Below, in pieces: positions 1-6,187 of a DNA stretch of 8,264 bases (position 1 is its first letter; each line of letters begins with the position of its first letter). This DNA is from Burkholderiales bacterium (GTDB lineage: Bacteria > Pseudomonadota > Gammaproteobacteria > Burkholderiales > SG8-41): positions 1 through 8,264 of the forward strand of contig SYEN01000466.1 of assembly GCA_005800795.1 (NCBI GenBank), read 5' to 3'. Both the position numbers and the translations under genes were made by a program. The notes under the pieces are model-generated. The model saw only the letters and a program-made list of their open reading frames with translations. It was not told the DNA's origin and did no database searches.

Positions 1-983
1 CAGGGTTGGCCTCGCAGGCAACGCTGATGCTCTACGACGGCTCACCTTTTGTGCGGCGCGGGCGCATTTTGTGGGATTACGCCGAGGTCGAAAAAATCAC
101 CATTTTTGGCACTGCCGCTAAATATATCGACGCCATCGCCAAACTCAATCTGGAACCGGCGGTTTCGCACAAACTGCCGCATCTAAAAGCACTGCTTTCC
201 ACCGGCTCGCCGCTCGCGCCCGAAGGCTTTGAGTATATTTATCGTAACGTCAAAAACGATCTGCATCTGGCGTCGATTTCCGGCGGCACCGATATCGTGT
301 CTTGCTTTGCGCTGGGCAACCCGGCAGCACCGGTGTGGCGCGGTGAAATTCAGGCACCCGGCCTCGGGATGAAAGTGGAAGTTTTCGATGAAGAGGGCCG
401 TTCGTTGCAACGCGAAAAAGGTGAACTGGTGTGCACCGCACCGTTTCCGTCGATGCCGCTGGGTTTTTGGAACGATGACGACGGTGCCAAATATCACGCC
501 GCCTATTTCGACAAGTTTCCGAACGTGTGGTGCCACGGCGATTATCTCGAGTACACCGAACACGGCGGCCTCATTATTTATGGCCGCTCGGACGCGGTGC
601 TAAACCCTGGCGGCGTACGCATCGGTACCGCCGAAATCTATAGGCAGGTTGAAAAACTCGAGGAAGTCGTCGAGAGCATCGCGATTGGCCAGGATTGGAA
701 TAATGACGTGCGTGTGGTGCTGTTTGTGCGCCTGGACGATTCGCTAACGCTCGACGAAGCGCTGGTCAATAAAATCAAGCAGCAAATCCGCGACAACACC
801 ACGCCGCGCCATGTGCCTGACAAGGTCTTGCAAGTAGCCGATATTCCGCGCACGCGCAGCGGCAAGATTGTCGAACTGGCGGTGCGCAATGTGGTGCATG
901 GTCTGCCGGTCAAGAACCGCGAGGCACTGGCCAATCCCGAAGCACTGGAACTGTTTCACGGGCGGATCGAACTGGAAAGCTGA
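1..983 (+). CDS. Acetoacetyl-CoA synthetase (acetoacetate-CoA ligase), C-terminal part, 5' truncated by window edge
   Basis: The reading frame is open from the left edge (first complete codon at 3) to a TGA at 981-983, giving about 326 residues without a native start, so the N-terminus lies upstream of the window. The enzyme belongs to the ANL superfamily and activates acetoacetate to acetoacetyl-CoA through an acyl-adenylate, in the cytoplasm. Visible motifs in order are LLSTGSPLAPEGF, SISGGTDIVSCFALG, a GELVCTAPFPSMPLGFW segment, WCHGDYLEYTEHGG (the conserved D-containing ATP-binding region), GRSDAVLNPGGVRIGTAEIY (hinge and start of the C-terminal lid) and PRTRSGKIVE, whose lysine (codon 864-866) is the expected catalytic lysine of the adenylation half-reaction. 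The sequence IGTAEIYRQVE and the C-terminal extension after the lysine fit acetoacetyl-CoA synthetase better than acetyl-CoA synthetase. In PHB-accumulating bacteria this enzyme recycles acetoacetate. No clear terminator follows. The family call is confident; the exact substrate is inferred. Confidence 0.88.
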   Translation, partial: GLASQATLMLYDGSPFVRRGRILWDYAEVEKITIFGTAAKYIDAIAKLNLEPAVSHKLPHLKALLSTGSPLAPEGFEYIYRNVKNDLHLASISGGTDIVSCFALGNPAAPVWRGEIQAPGLGMKVEVFDEEGRSLQREKGELVCTAPFPSMPLGFWNDDDGAKYHAAYFDKFPNVWCHGDYLEYTEHGGLIIYGRSDAVLNPGGVRIGTAEIYRQVEKLEEVVESIAIGQDWNNDVRVVLFVRLDDSLTLDEALVNKIKQQIRDNTTPRHVPDKVLQVADIPRTRSGKIVELAVRNVVHGLPVKNREALANPEALELFHGRIELES

Positions 984-1067
984 ATTGCACTGCTTGGGGG
1001 ATAACGTTGGATTAACATAAGTATCTGTTTTTATTGAATAATTTTTGCACGCGACTCGAATCAGCCG

Positions 1068-1076
1068 TGCTATGCT
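1068..1076 (+). promoter_or_regulatory. Candidate extended -10 promoter for the glycine-zipper gene
   Basis: A TGC followed by TATGCT (hexamer 1071-1076) matches the extended -10 form TGn-TATAAT at four of six hexamer positions. A TTGCAC at 1045-1050 could act as -35, but its 20-bp spacing is too long, so the extended TG would have to compensate. Transcription would begin near 1083 and leave a leader of about 136 nt before the ATG at 1219. The surrounding DNA (1016-1045) is unusually AT-rich for this window, which also suggests a promoter. The call is by eye only. Confidence 0.4.
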
Positions 1077-1115
1077 TGCAAGTGAAAGATTTGTTACAGT
1101 AAATCGTTGCGAGCC

Positions 1116-1138
1116 ATCGACGCACTTCGGTGGTTGAT
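1116..1138 (+). other. UUCG-capped hairpin in the leader of the glycine-zipper gene
   Basis: ATCGAC (1116-1121) pairs with GTTGAT (1133-1138), allowing one G-U pair, and CAC (1123-1125) pairs with GTG (1130-1132) around a TTCG loop (1126-1129). G1122 is left as a bulge. The loop is closed by C-G, giving the very stable cUUCGg tetraloop. There is no T-run after it, so it is not a standard intrinsic terminator. It lies in the expected untranslated leader about 80 nt before the start codon and may stabilise the transcript or be part of a regulatory leader. The function is unknown. Confidence 0.45.
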
Positions 1139-1218
1139 ACGAATTTCGTGCCCCACAAGAGTTTGAACGCTGCGCAATAAACTGATGCACGACAAAGCGT
1201 CTTCCAAGGAGAGTCAAC

Positions 1219-1977
1219 ATGCCTGAAACCACCGCCAAATCCAATACGCTGGGCAATATTGTTGCGCTATCCGCTGTCGTCGCCATTGCAGCAGTTGTCG
1301 GCATTGCAATGGACTACAACTCAGGCGCGGACGAATTCAGCAGGGTTGCAAAACGCGCGACCGTGCCTGTTGCCCCCTCCCCCGCCGAACCCTCTGCGGC
1401 CGCCCCTGGCGCGGCGACGGTGGCACTTAAAAAGGAAGTCACACAAACCACGACAGAGCAACCGGGCGCCACTGCGCAGACACTAACCGCTGCCGTGACA
1501 TTGCCGCCAGCGGTCCGCCAAGTCGCGCAAGCACCGCAGCCTGCTCAGACCCAGGTACCATTTGATCCGGCCCCCGTGGGTACGCCGGCTGCCGGTGCCC
1601 CGGCGAATACCCCGCCGCCGAGCCTGTTGTCGTATCCACCCGCGGCCACACCAGCACCTGCCGCTTACCCCGCACCCGTCACACAGGCTCCCGCGTATCC
1701 TTCCCCACCACCGGGCAGCGCGGTACCAGTACCCAGCGCCGCACCGTCGCAGCCGCAAACTCCCTTTCCGCCAGCGTTGGTAACGCAGCAGCCCAATACA
1801 CTACTGTGCGGCAATTGCGGCACGGTAGAAAATGTGGTCGTGCAATCCACAGCCGGTGATGCCAGCGGCTTGGGCGCGGTTATCGGCGGCGTTGCCGGTG
1901 GCTTGCTCGGCAATCAGGTCGGGCGCGGCTCCGGCCGTACGATCGCTACCATCGCGGGTGTCGCCGGTGGCGCGTAA
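1219..1977 (+). CDS. Membrane-anchored Pro/Ala-rich glycine-zipper 2TM-domain protein, truncated by in-frame stop
   Basis: The ATG has a strong Shine-Dalgarno (AAGGAG, 1206-1211, 7-nt spacer). The open frame gives 252 residues. Residues about 11-30 form a hydrophobic N-terminal helix (NIVALSAVVAIAAVVGIAM), probably a signal anchor. Residues about 48-190 are a low-complexity Pro/Ala/Thr/Gln-rich linker, probably extended through the periplasm. A CGNCG motif (Cys197 and Cys200) precedes the glycine zipper, GLGAVIGGVAGGLLGNQVG at about 217-235, typical of the 17-kDa-antigen/2TM glycine-zipper family of envelope proteins. Translation stops at TAA 1975-1977 in the middle of that domain (GVAGGA-stop), where family members usually continue with a residue such as Tyr and then AGHQVE-like sequence. 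The missing part is present in frame just downstream to 2139 (separate entry). The product may therefore be a truncated or dead protein, a readthrough product, or the result of a sequencing error. The molecular function of the family is not well defined. Confidence 0.75.
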   Translation: MPETTAKSNTLGNIVALSAVVAIAAVVGIAMDYNSGADEFSRVAKRATVPVAPSPAEPSAAAPGAATVALKKEVTQTTTEQPGATAQTLTAAVTLPPAVRQVAQAPQPAQTQVPFDPAPVGTPAAGAPANTPPPSLLSYPPAATPAPAAYPAPVTQAPAYPSPPPGSAVPVPSAAPSQPQTPFPPALVTQQPNTLLCGNCGTVENVVVQSTAGDASGLGAVIGGVAGGLLGNQVGRGSGRTIATIAGVAGGA

Positions 1978-2139
1978 GCAGGCCATCAGGTTGAACGGCG
2001 CACGAGTTCAGGCCGCCGTTTTGAAGTCGTGGTGCGTATGGAAGACGGCACGACGCGCGTGTTTCCCTACGATACTGAACCCGCTTTCCGTGCAGGTGAG
2101 CGCGTGCGCGTGGTGGAAGGCCGGCTGCAATACAACTAA
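1978..2139 (+). pseudogene. In-frame C-terminal remnant of the glycine-zipper protein, beyond a premature TAA
   Basis: Reading straight on from the TAA at 1975-1977 in the same frame gives 53 sense codons and then TAA at 2137-2139. The product begins AGHQVERRTSSGRRFEVVVR and ends GERVRVVEGRLQYN. This is what the glycine-zipper family normally shows after the zipper: an AGHxVE turn, a beta-rich segment of the type V-V-R-M-x-D-G-T, and a final G-x-R-V-R-V-x-x-G-x-L strand. With the upstream part the intact gene would be about 306 codons (1219-2139). No frameshift is needed; one base change (TAA to TAC or TAT) restores it. There is no good start or Shine-Dalgarno of its own (the ATG at 2038 lies within the beta segment), so independent translation is unlikely. 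Confidence 0.7.
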
Positions 2140-2142
2140 GCG

Positions 2143-2190
2143 CGTGCGCAAATCGCACGATACCTAAGTATCTGATTTATTTATTTTTTA
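2143..2190 (+). terminator. Possible terminator after the glycine-zipper gene: tandem hairpins plus T-rich tract
   Basis: Two small stems follow the stop at 2139. The first is CGTGCG (2143-2148) with CGCACG (2154-2159) around a 5-nt loop. The second is GATAC (2159-2163) with GTATC (2168-2172) around CTAA. They share base 2159 and so probably compete or stack. A T-rich stretch (2173-2190, with six T at 2184-2189) follows, overlapping the end of the convergent ylqF gene. The second stem is short and AT-rich, so efficiency is uncertain. It points toward termination of plus-strand transcripts only; the minus strand lacks a U-tract. Confidence 0.4.
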
Positions 2191-3065
2191 TCTTCATCTG
2201 CCGCTGGCACTGCCGTCAGCCGTGGTGACGTTTCCGGCGTCTCCAGACTCACCCTTCCCAGCGCACCGCTGCGATAGTCGTTGAGCAAAGTTATCGCAGC
2301 CTTATCGAAGTCGAAGCCTGCTCCCTTGAGCCGGTAACCACGCCGCGCCGCCACCGCCTCCACCACGCTCGTGCCATCGTTGCCACTGTAGGCGACAAGG
2401 CCGTAGCGCGCGGCCAGCGTCTGCGGATATCGCGCCAGCAAAATATCGCCCAAATAAATCGCGGCTTCCGTTTCGTGGTACGCACGTACGCCAATGGTAT
2501 GGCTGGCAGCCAGCATCAGCCCATCGCCTTCGTTGTCGATGCGCGGCCACATCAGCCCCGGCGTGTCGGTCAGGCTCATCTCAGGCGATAACTCGTAACG
2601 GGCCAATACCTTCGTCACCGCCGGCTCATCGCCTACTTTGGCCGCACGGCGTTTGAGCAAAGCGTTGATCAACGTGGACTTGCCCACGTTTGGCACGCCC
2701 ATGATCATCATGCGCAACGGCTTGAAGCGATCGTTGCGATGCGGTGCCAGTTTTTTGGCGGCAGCCAGCACTTTGGGTGCTTCGCCCGGCTTCTTGCACG
2801 TCAACGCAATCGCGGTCACGTTTTTCTGGGCATTAAAATGGGCCAGCCATGCCATGGTTGCCGCCGAATCCGCCACATCCGCCTTGTTCAGAACCTTGAG
2901 GCACGGACGCTGCCGGTGCCGGCACAAGGTATCCACCAGCGGATTGGAACTCGCCATCGGACAGCGCGCATCCAGCACTTCAACAATGACATCATTGTCG
3001 GCCGTTGCCGCTTTGGCCTTGGTGACGGCCACCGCCATATGGCCGGGAAACCAATTAATGCTCAT
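2181..3065 (-). CDS. ylqF: Ribosome biogenesis GTPase YlqF/RbgA
   Basis: A 294-residue cytoplasmic GTPase of the circularly permuted YlqF/RbgA family, which acts in late assembly of the large ribosomal subunit. The N-terminus, MSINWFPGHMAVAVTKAK, carries the family WFPGHM signature. G-motifs appear in permuted order: VEVLDARCP at 28-36, then G4 NKAD at 60-63, then the G1 P-loop GVPNVGKST at 123-131, a G2-like Thr at 151, and G3 DTPG at 167-170. The usual G5 Ser-Ala is replaced by a less typical ALTCKK at about 87-92. The C-terminal third is the expected helical RNA-binding extension. Length fits the family (B. subtilis RbgA is about 280). The frame stays open upstream to 3146, but I chose the ATG at 3065-3063 because the family motif begins there and because it overlaps the stop of the upstream DUF1653 gene as ATGA. 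No Shine-Dalgarno is visible, consistent with translational coupling. The gene ends in TAA at 2183-2181. Confidence 0.92.
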   Translation of the reverse strand: MSINWFPGHMAVAVTKAKAATADNDVIVEVLDARCPMASSNPLVDTLCRHRQRPCLKVLNKADVADSAATMAWLAHFNAQKNVTAIALTCKKPGEAPKVLAAAKKLAPHRNDRFKPLRMMIMGVPNVGKSTLINALLKRRAAKVGDEPAVTKVLARYELSPEMSLTDTPGLMWPRIDNEGDGLMLAASHTIGVRAYHETEAAIYLGDILLARYPQTLAARYGLVAYSGNDGTSVVEAVAARRGYRLKGAGFDFDKAAITLLNDYRSGALGRVSLETPETSPRLTAVPAADEDKK

Positions 3066-3283
3066 GACGGCACACGCACAAAACGGGGAACCATTCGACC
3101 ATCCACCCTCACGGATTCGGCAAACATGGCGGCTGGCCGCACCCACAACCCGCGTTCACCGTACAGCGCGCGGTAAACCACCATGGGCTCCAGCGTCTCA
3201 GAATGCCGTGCCATGCCGGTGACTTCGTATTCATTGCCCTTATAGTGCCGGTAACGGCCCGGCTCAATTACAATCGCGCTCAA
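3062..3283 (-). CDS. DUF1653 domain-containing protein
   Basis: A 73-residue protein. GRYRHYKGNEYEVTGMARHS followed by ETLEPMVVYRALYGERGLWV, then RPAAMF and VPRFVRV, reads as a nearly complete DUF1653 domain: a small all-beta fold of unknown function found alone or fused to other enzymes. The first codon is TTG at 3283-3281. I accept it because GAGGG (minus strand, at 3294-3290) sits 6 nt upstream, and no in-frame ATG or GTG precedes the domain. Its TGA (3064-3062) overlaps the ylqF ATG by the four bases ATGA, so both genes are probably transcribed and translated together. The neighbouring GTPase hints at, but does not prove, a link to ribosome or RNA biology. The family call is strong; the function is unknown. 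Confidence 0.85.
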   Translation of the reverse strand: MSAIVIEPGRYRHYKGNEYEVTGMARHSETLEPMVVYRALYGERGLWVRPAAMFAESVRVDGRMVPRFVRVPS

Positions 3284-3289
3284 AATTAA

Positions 3290-3294
3290 CCCTC
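3290..3294 (-). promoter_or_regulatory. Shine-Dalgarno (GAGGG) that decides the TTG start of the DUF1653 gene
   Basis: On the minus strand GAGGG is followed by a 6-nt spacer and TTG AGC GCG. It is the only good ribosome-binding site before the domain and supports the TTG start. Confidence 0.6.
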
Positions 3295-3299
3295 GCAGG

Positions 3300-3334
3300 T
3301 CAGGCTATGCATTCGGTGTCACAATGTAGCCTGA
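3300..3334. repeat. Imperfect inverted repeat in the DUF1653/DUF349 divergent spacer
   Basis: TCAGGCTA (3300-3307) is the perfect reverse complement of TAGCCTGA (3327-3334). Inside it, after a 2-nt bulge (3308-3309), CATT (3310-3313) pairs with AATG (3323-3326), leaving a 9-nt loop (3314-3322) that itself holds GTG-T-CAC. The dyad fills about half of the 73-bp spacer between two divergent start codons. It could be an operator shared by both promoters or an RNA hairpin in one of the leaders. No T-run follows on either strand, so it is not an intrinsic terminator. I could not place a convincing -35/-10 pair here. Confidence 0.55.
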
Positions 3335-3356
3335 ATTTCTTCTGGATGCTCGTAGC

Positions 3357-5978
3357 GTGTTCGAAAATATTTTCAAAAAAGACAGCGCCACAGACCCCAC
3401 ACCCGTCCCGGCGACCGAGGCGGCCCCTGCCCTGTCGCCCGAAGACCAGCAACAATGGCGGCAACGCATTGCCGACGCCGCTACCGCTGCCGACGACCGT
3501 GCTCTGCTGCAACTCGCGCATGATGCACCCGCCGTGCCGCTCAAGCTCGCCGCCATCGAAGCGCTGGTGCAGGAGGCGTCGCTCAGACAGGCGATGCATG
3601 ATTTTCGCGAACACGACAAGCGCCTGGACCGCACGGCGAAATCACGCTGGGAGAACACGCACGGCAAGCGCATCAGCGCGGAGGAAGCACAAGCCCTGAT
3701 TGCCAACGCGCGCGCGCTATTGGAGCAAGATGCTGCGGCCGTCAATCGCGTGGTTGAACTGGACCGTTCCTGGGCTGCACTCGATGCCACACTCGTCGAT
3801 GAGTCGCTGCGCAACGAATTCGCAGCATTGAGCGAACAGCTCGGTGTCAAGGTGCGCGCACGCGGCGAACACGTGCAGGCCGTCACGCGTTGGTTGTCCG
3901 GCATCGATCAGGACATGACGCATCTGCAAAACCTGTTGCCCGGCGTAGCCTCAGGCGAATCGCCACCTGGAAGCGCAGAACCGTTGGCAGTGGCGCTGCT
4001 CGAACACGTGCAAGGCAATCCCGATGCTGCCGACGTGCGCTGTATCGCACGCGCGGATGCTGCCAGCCGCCTGCTGGCGGTTGCTTCGAGTGTCTCGCAG
4101 CGTGCGGCTTTTTTGCAAACCCTGCCTGCTGCACATCAGCCTGGGGACGAACACTCGCGAGACGAAGCGCTCGAAAAACAGTTGACCGAACAATGGCGCG
4201 CGTTTCCGGAAATCAACGAAACCATCGGCAACGAATGGCACAGCACACTGGCGGCCCGTTTTGCCGAATGGCGTAACACCGTTACGCACGAGCGCGAATT
4301 GGAACAGGCAGCATTAAGCGCAGAAGAACGCGAGCGCCGCCGCGAGCAAAACAAGCAGCGGCTGCAAGCCATCGAACGCGATGTCGAAGCGGCCGAGGCT
4401 GCGCATGCTGGCGGCCACGTTGCCGATCTCACGCGCTTGCTGGCGGTGATTGATACCGCGTTGAAACGCGGCATAGTCAATGCGGGGCTCCATCAACGTA
4501 TCGAAGTGCTGCGGGCCGAGCAACGCCGGCTGCACGACTGGCAGCGCTGGGGCGGCCGCCAAAGTCGGGAACAACTGGTTACCGAGGCGCAGGTGCTAGC
4601 CGAAGCCGCCTCCGGGAAAGTCGCAGTCAAACCACATGCAGATGCCATAGACAAACTGCGCAACCGCTGGAAGGAACTCGACAAGCTTGGTGCGGCTTCC
4701 AATCAGGTGATGTGGCTGACCTTCGATGGCGCGTTGAAAAAAGCGTATGCCCCGGTCAGCGCGCATCTGGAGAAACTCAAGGCCGAGCGCAGCGAAAATC
4801 TCGCCAAGCGCGAGCAGATCGTGCAAACGCTGACGCAGGCGGCAGCGAAATTTTTCCCTGTTACAACCGAAGGCACAGCGGCGCCCACGCCGGACTGGCG
4901 AGCCGTCGGCCATGCGCTGGAAGAGGCACGAGCATCCTGGCGCAAGCTCGGCCCGGTCGAACACACCGTGCCTCGCCGCGAGCAAAAGGGCGACGACGCC
5001 ATCACCACGCGTTACGCCGCCGCCGTGCAGGCATTGGACGCACCACTGAAAAACGCGCATAGCGATGCACGCGGCAAGCGTGAGGCACTAACCAAGGCCG
5101 TTCAGGACCTGCAGCCGTCGGCGCAGGCACGCGACGTGGTGGATAAGGTCAAAAAAATCCAGTCGCAATGGCAAAGTGTGGCCAAGACCATGCCCCTGCC
5201 CCGCCGCGATGAAAATGCGCTGTGGACCACATTCAAAACCGCGACCGACGCCATTTTTGCTGCGCGCGATGCAGCGCGTTTGACTGCTGAAACCGAGGCT
5301 AACGAAAAGCTTAAGGCACGCAACGCCATTGTCGAAACCGTCAGTGCGCTCGCGTCTGTCAACAGCGCGCAAGACATCAAACGCGGGCTGCAAGACGCGG
5401 ATGCCGCGTGGCGCGCCGCACCTGAAGCACCGCGTCCGCAGTTGGCGAAACTGGATGCCCGTTACCGCGCCGCGCGTGATTCTGCCTCCAAACGCATCAG
5501 TGATCTGGGGCGGCATGCCGAACAGGCGCGTTACGACGCACTGTTGTCGGCACTGGCGCTTTGCGACGAGCGCGAGGCTTCAGATGGCAACACGGAACAA
5601 CACTCGGAGCAGGAAACCCGCTGGAACGCCATCGAACATTTACCCACCGCCTGGAAGACTCGGCTTGACGTGCGCTTTCAGGGTGGTGCGGCCACTTCAT
5701 CCGCCAAAAAAGGCGAAACGCTCGAAGACATGCTGCTCAATCTTGAAGTCGTCTGCAGCATCGACAGTCCCGACAACTTCCTCGCTGCTCGCCAACGGCT
5801 AAAAATGCTCGCGCTCAAAAATGCGATGGAGGGCCGGCAACACACCACCGCTTCTCCAGCCGACATCGAACGCTGGATGCTTGATGCTGCCGCCAGCGCG
5901 CGCCCCGATGCGCTCTCGCGTGAGCGGCTGGCTAAAATCATCGCTGCCGTGCGCCGGCGCCCGTCACGCCAGTCGTGA
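3357..5978 (+). CDS. Large DUF349-repeat, helical/coiled-coil protein
   Basis: An 873-residue, Ala/Arg/Glu/Lys-rich, almost wholly helical protein with no signal peptide or membrane segment, so probably cytoplasmic. DUF349-like repeats, recognised by the pattern of a W-containing helix then a W/F-x-x-F helix then a basic coil, lie at about 429-500 (KLRNRWKELDKLG), 516-588 (EEARASWRKLGPVEH), 594-665 (KVKKIQSQWQSVAKTMPLPR, then LWTTFKTATDAIFAARD, the clearest) and a weaker one at 674-740 (DADAAWRAAPEAPR). A strongly charged coiled coil is visible at about 318-350 (EERERRREQNKQRLQAIERD). The C-terminal LEVVCSIDSPDNFLAARQRLK segment (about 793-813) also resembles DUF349 family ends. The start is GTG at 3357 (VFENIFKKD), which matches the usual short MF-x-x-(I/L)F-K opening of such proteins; the Shine-Dalgarno is weak. 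The TGA overlaps the next gene as GTGA. The biochemical role of this family is unknown to me; a scaffold or nucleic-acid-associated role would be speculation. Confidence 0.82.
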   Translation: MFENIFKKDSATDPTPVPATEAAPALSPEDQQQWRQRIADAATAADDRALLQLAHDAPAVPLKLAAIEALVQEASLRQAMHDFREHDKRLDRTAKSRWENTHGKRISAEEAQALIANARALLEQDAAAVNRVVELDRSWAALDATLVDESLRNEFAALSEQLGVKVRARGEHVQAVTRWLSGIDQDMTHLQNLLPGVASGESPPGSAEPLAVALLEHVQGNPDAADVRCIARADAASRLLAVASSVSQRAAFLQTLPAAHQPGDEHSRDEALEKQLTEQWRAFPEINETIGNEWHSTLAARFAEWRNTVTHERELEQAALSAEERERRREQNKQRLQAIERDVEAAEAAHAGGHVADLTRLLAVIDTALKRGIVNAGLHQRIEVLRAEQRRLHDWQRWGGRQSREQLVTEAQVLAEAASGKVAVKPHADAIDKLRNRWKELDKLGAASNQVMWLTFDGALKKAYAPVSAHLEKLKAERSENLAKREQIVQTLTQAAAKFFPVTTEGTAAPTPDWRAVGHALEEARASWRKLGPVEHTVPRREQKGDDAITTRYAAAVQALDAPLKNAHSDARGKREALTKAVQDLQPSAQARDVVDKVKKIQSQWQSVAKTMPLPRRDENALWTTFKTATDAIFAARDAARLTAETEANEKLKARNAIVETVSALASVNSAQDIKRGLQDADAAWRAAPEAPRPQLAKLDARYRAARDSASKRISDLGRHAEQARYDALLSALALCDEREASDGNTEQHSEQETRWNAIEHLPTAWKTRLDVRFQGGAATSSAKKGETLEDMLLNLEVVCSIDSPDNFLAARQRLKMLALKNAMEGRQHTTASPADIERWMLDAAASARPDALSRERLAKIIAAVRRRPSRQS

Positions 5979-6172
5979 CATCCAACAAGAAAGCATCGTT
6001 CGCTCAGGTGGCGTCGACGATGTTCTGGGCGCTCTGCATGATCGGCAAGAAGGGTACGTGGGAACGCGACGGCGTCGAAATATCGCTGAAACAGGCCGTC
6101 ATCGGCGCGGTGATAGCAGGTTTCGTGGTGGTTGCACTACTGAAACTCTTGGTTAAGATCGCGCTGAGGTAG
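5975..6172 (+). CDS. DUF2970 family small membrane protein
   Basis: A 65-residue protein starting at GTG 5975 and ending at TAG 6170-6172. Residues 9-22 (FAQVASTMFWALCM) form an amphipathic helix followed by IGKKGTWERDG, and residues about 40-60 (QAVIGAVIAGFVVVALLKLL) form one transmembrane helix. The pattern F-x-Q-V-x-x-x-x-(F/L)-W-a, then G-x-(R/K)-K, then a C-terminal membrane helix is that of DUF2970, a small inner-membrane family of unknown function common in betaproteobacteria. The GTG overlaps the TGA of the DUF349 gene as GTGA and has no Shine-Dalgarno of its own, so it is probably translated by coupling. The start is supported by this overlap and by the short N-terminus typical of the family. 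Confidence 0.8.
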   Translation: MTSNKKASFAQVASTMFWALCMIGKKGTWERDGVEISLKQAVIGAVIAGFVVVALLKLLVKIALR

Positions 6173-6187
6173 AGCGAGTTATCGCTC
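6172..6187. terminator. Perfect hairpin at the convergent DUF2970/amidase junction
   Basis: GAGCGA (6172-6177) and TCGCTC (6182-6187) form a perfect 6-bp stem with a GTTA loop. The stem begins in the last base of the DUF2970 TAG and ends inside the amidase stop codon (6188-6186), so it fills the 13-bp gap between convergent genes and is identical in stem on both strands. There is no U-tract on either side, so intrinsic termination would be weak. It may instead protect 3' ends or slow converging polymerases. Confidence 0.35.

Noticed and set aside
744..1304. 186-residue open frame on the minus strand across the end of the acetoacetyl-CoA synthetase gene and the spacer
   Set aside because: It is antisense to two genes with clear family motifs, has no recognisable domain, and covers the likely promoter and leader; it is probably a chance frame in GC-rich DNA.
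1975..1977. Programmed recoding (selenocysteine or similar) at the internal stop
   Set aside because: The codon is TAA, not TGA or TAG; there is no adjacent recoding structure I can see, and TAA is a normal terminator in ylqF. Mutation or sequence error is simpler.
3066..3146. N-terminal extension of ylqF to an upstream ATG (27 more residues)
   Set aside because: The extension lies over the DUF1653 coding sequence and does not resemble the family. The MSINWFPGHM start with ATGA overlap is far better.
2638..3222. 194-residue plus-strand frame antisense to ylqF and DUF1653
   Set aside because: Both minus-strand genes carry strong motifs and a coupled overlap. The antisense product is low in recognisable structure and is a codon-bias shadow.
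3305..3904. 199-residue Ser/Ala-rich minus-strand frame antisense to the start of the DUF349 gene
   Set aside because: Its Ser/Ala/Arg-only composition is typical of the reverse complement of an Ala/Gln/Arg-rich coding region.
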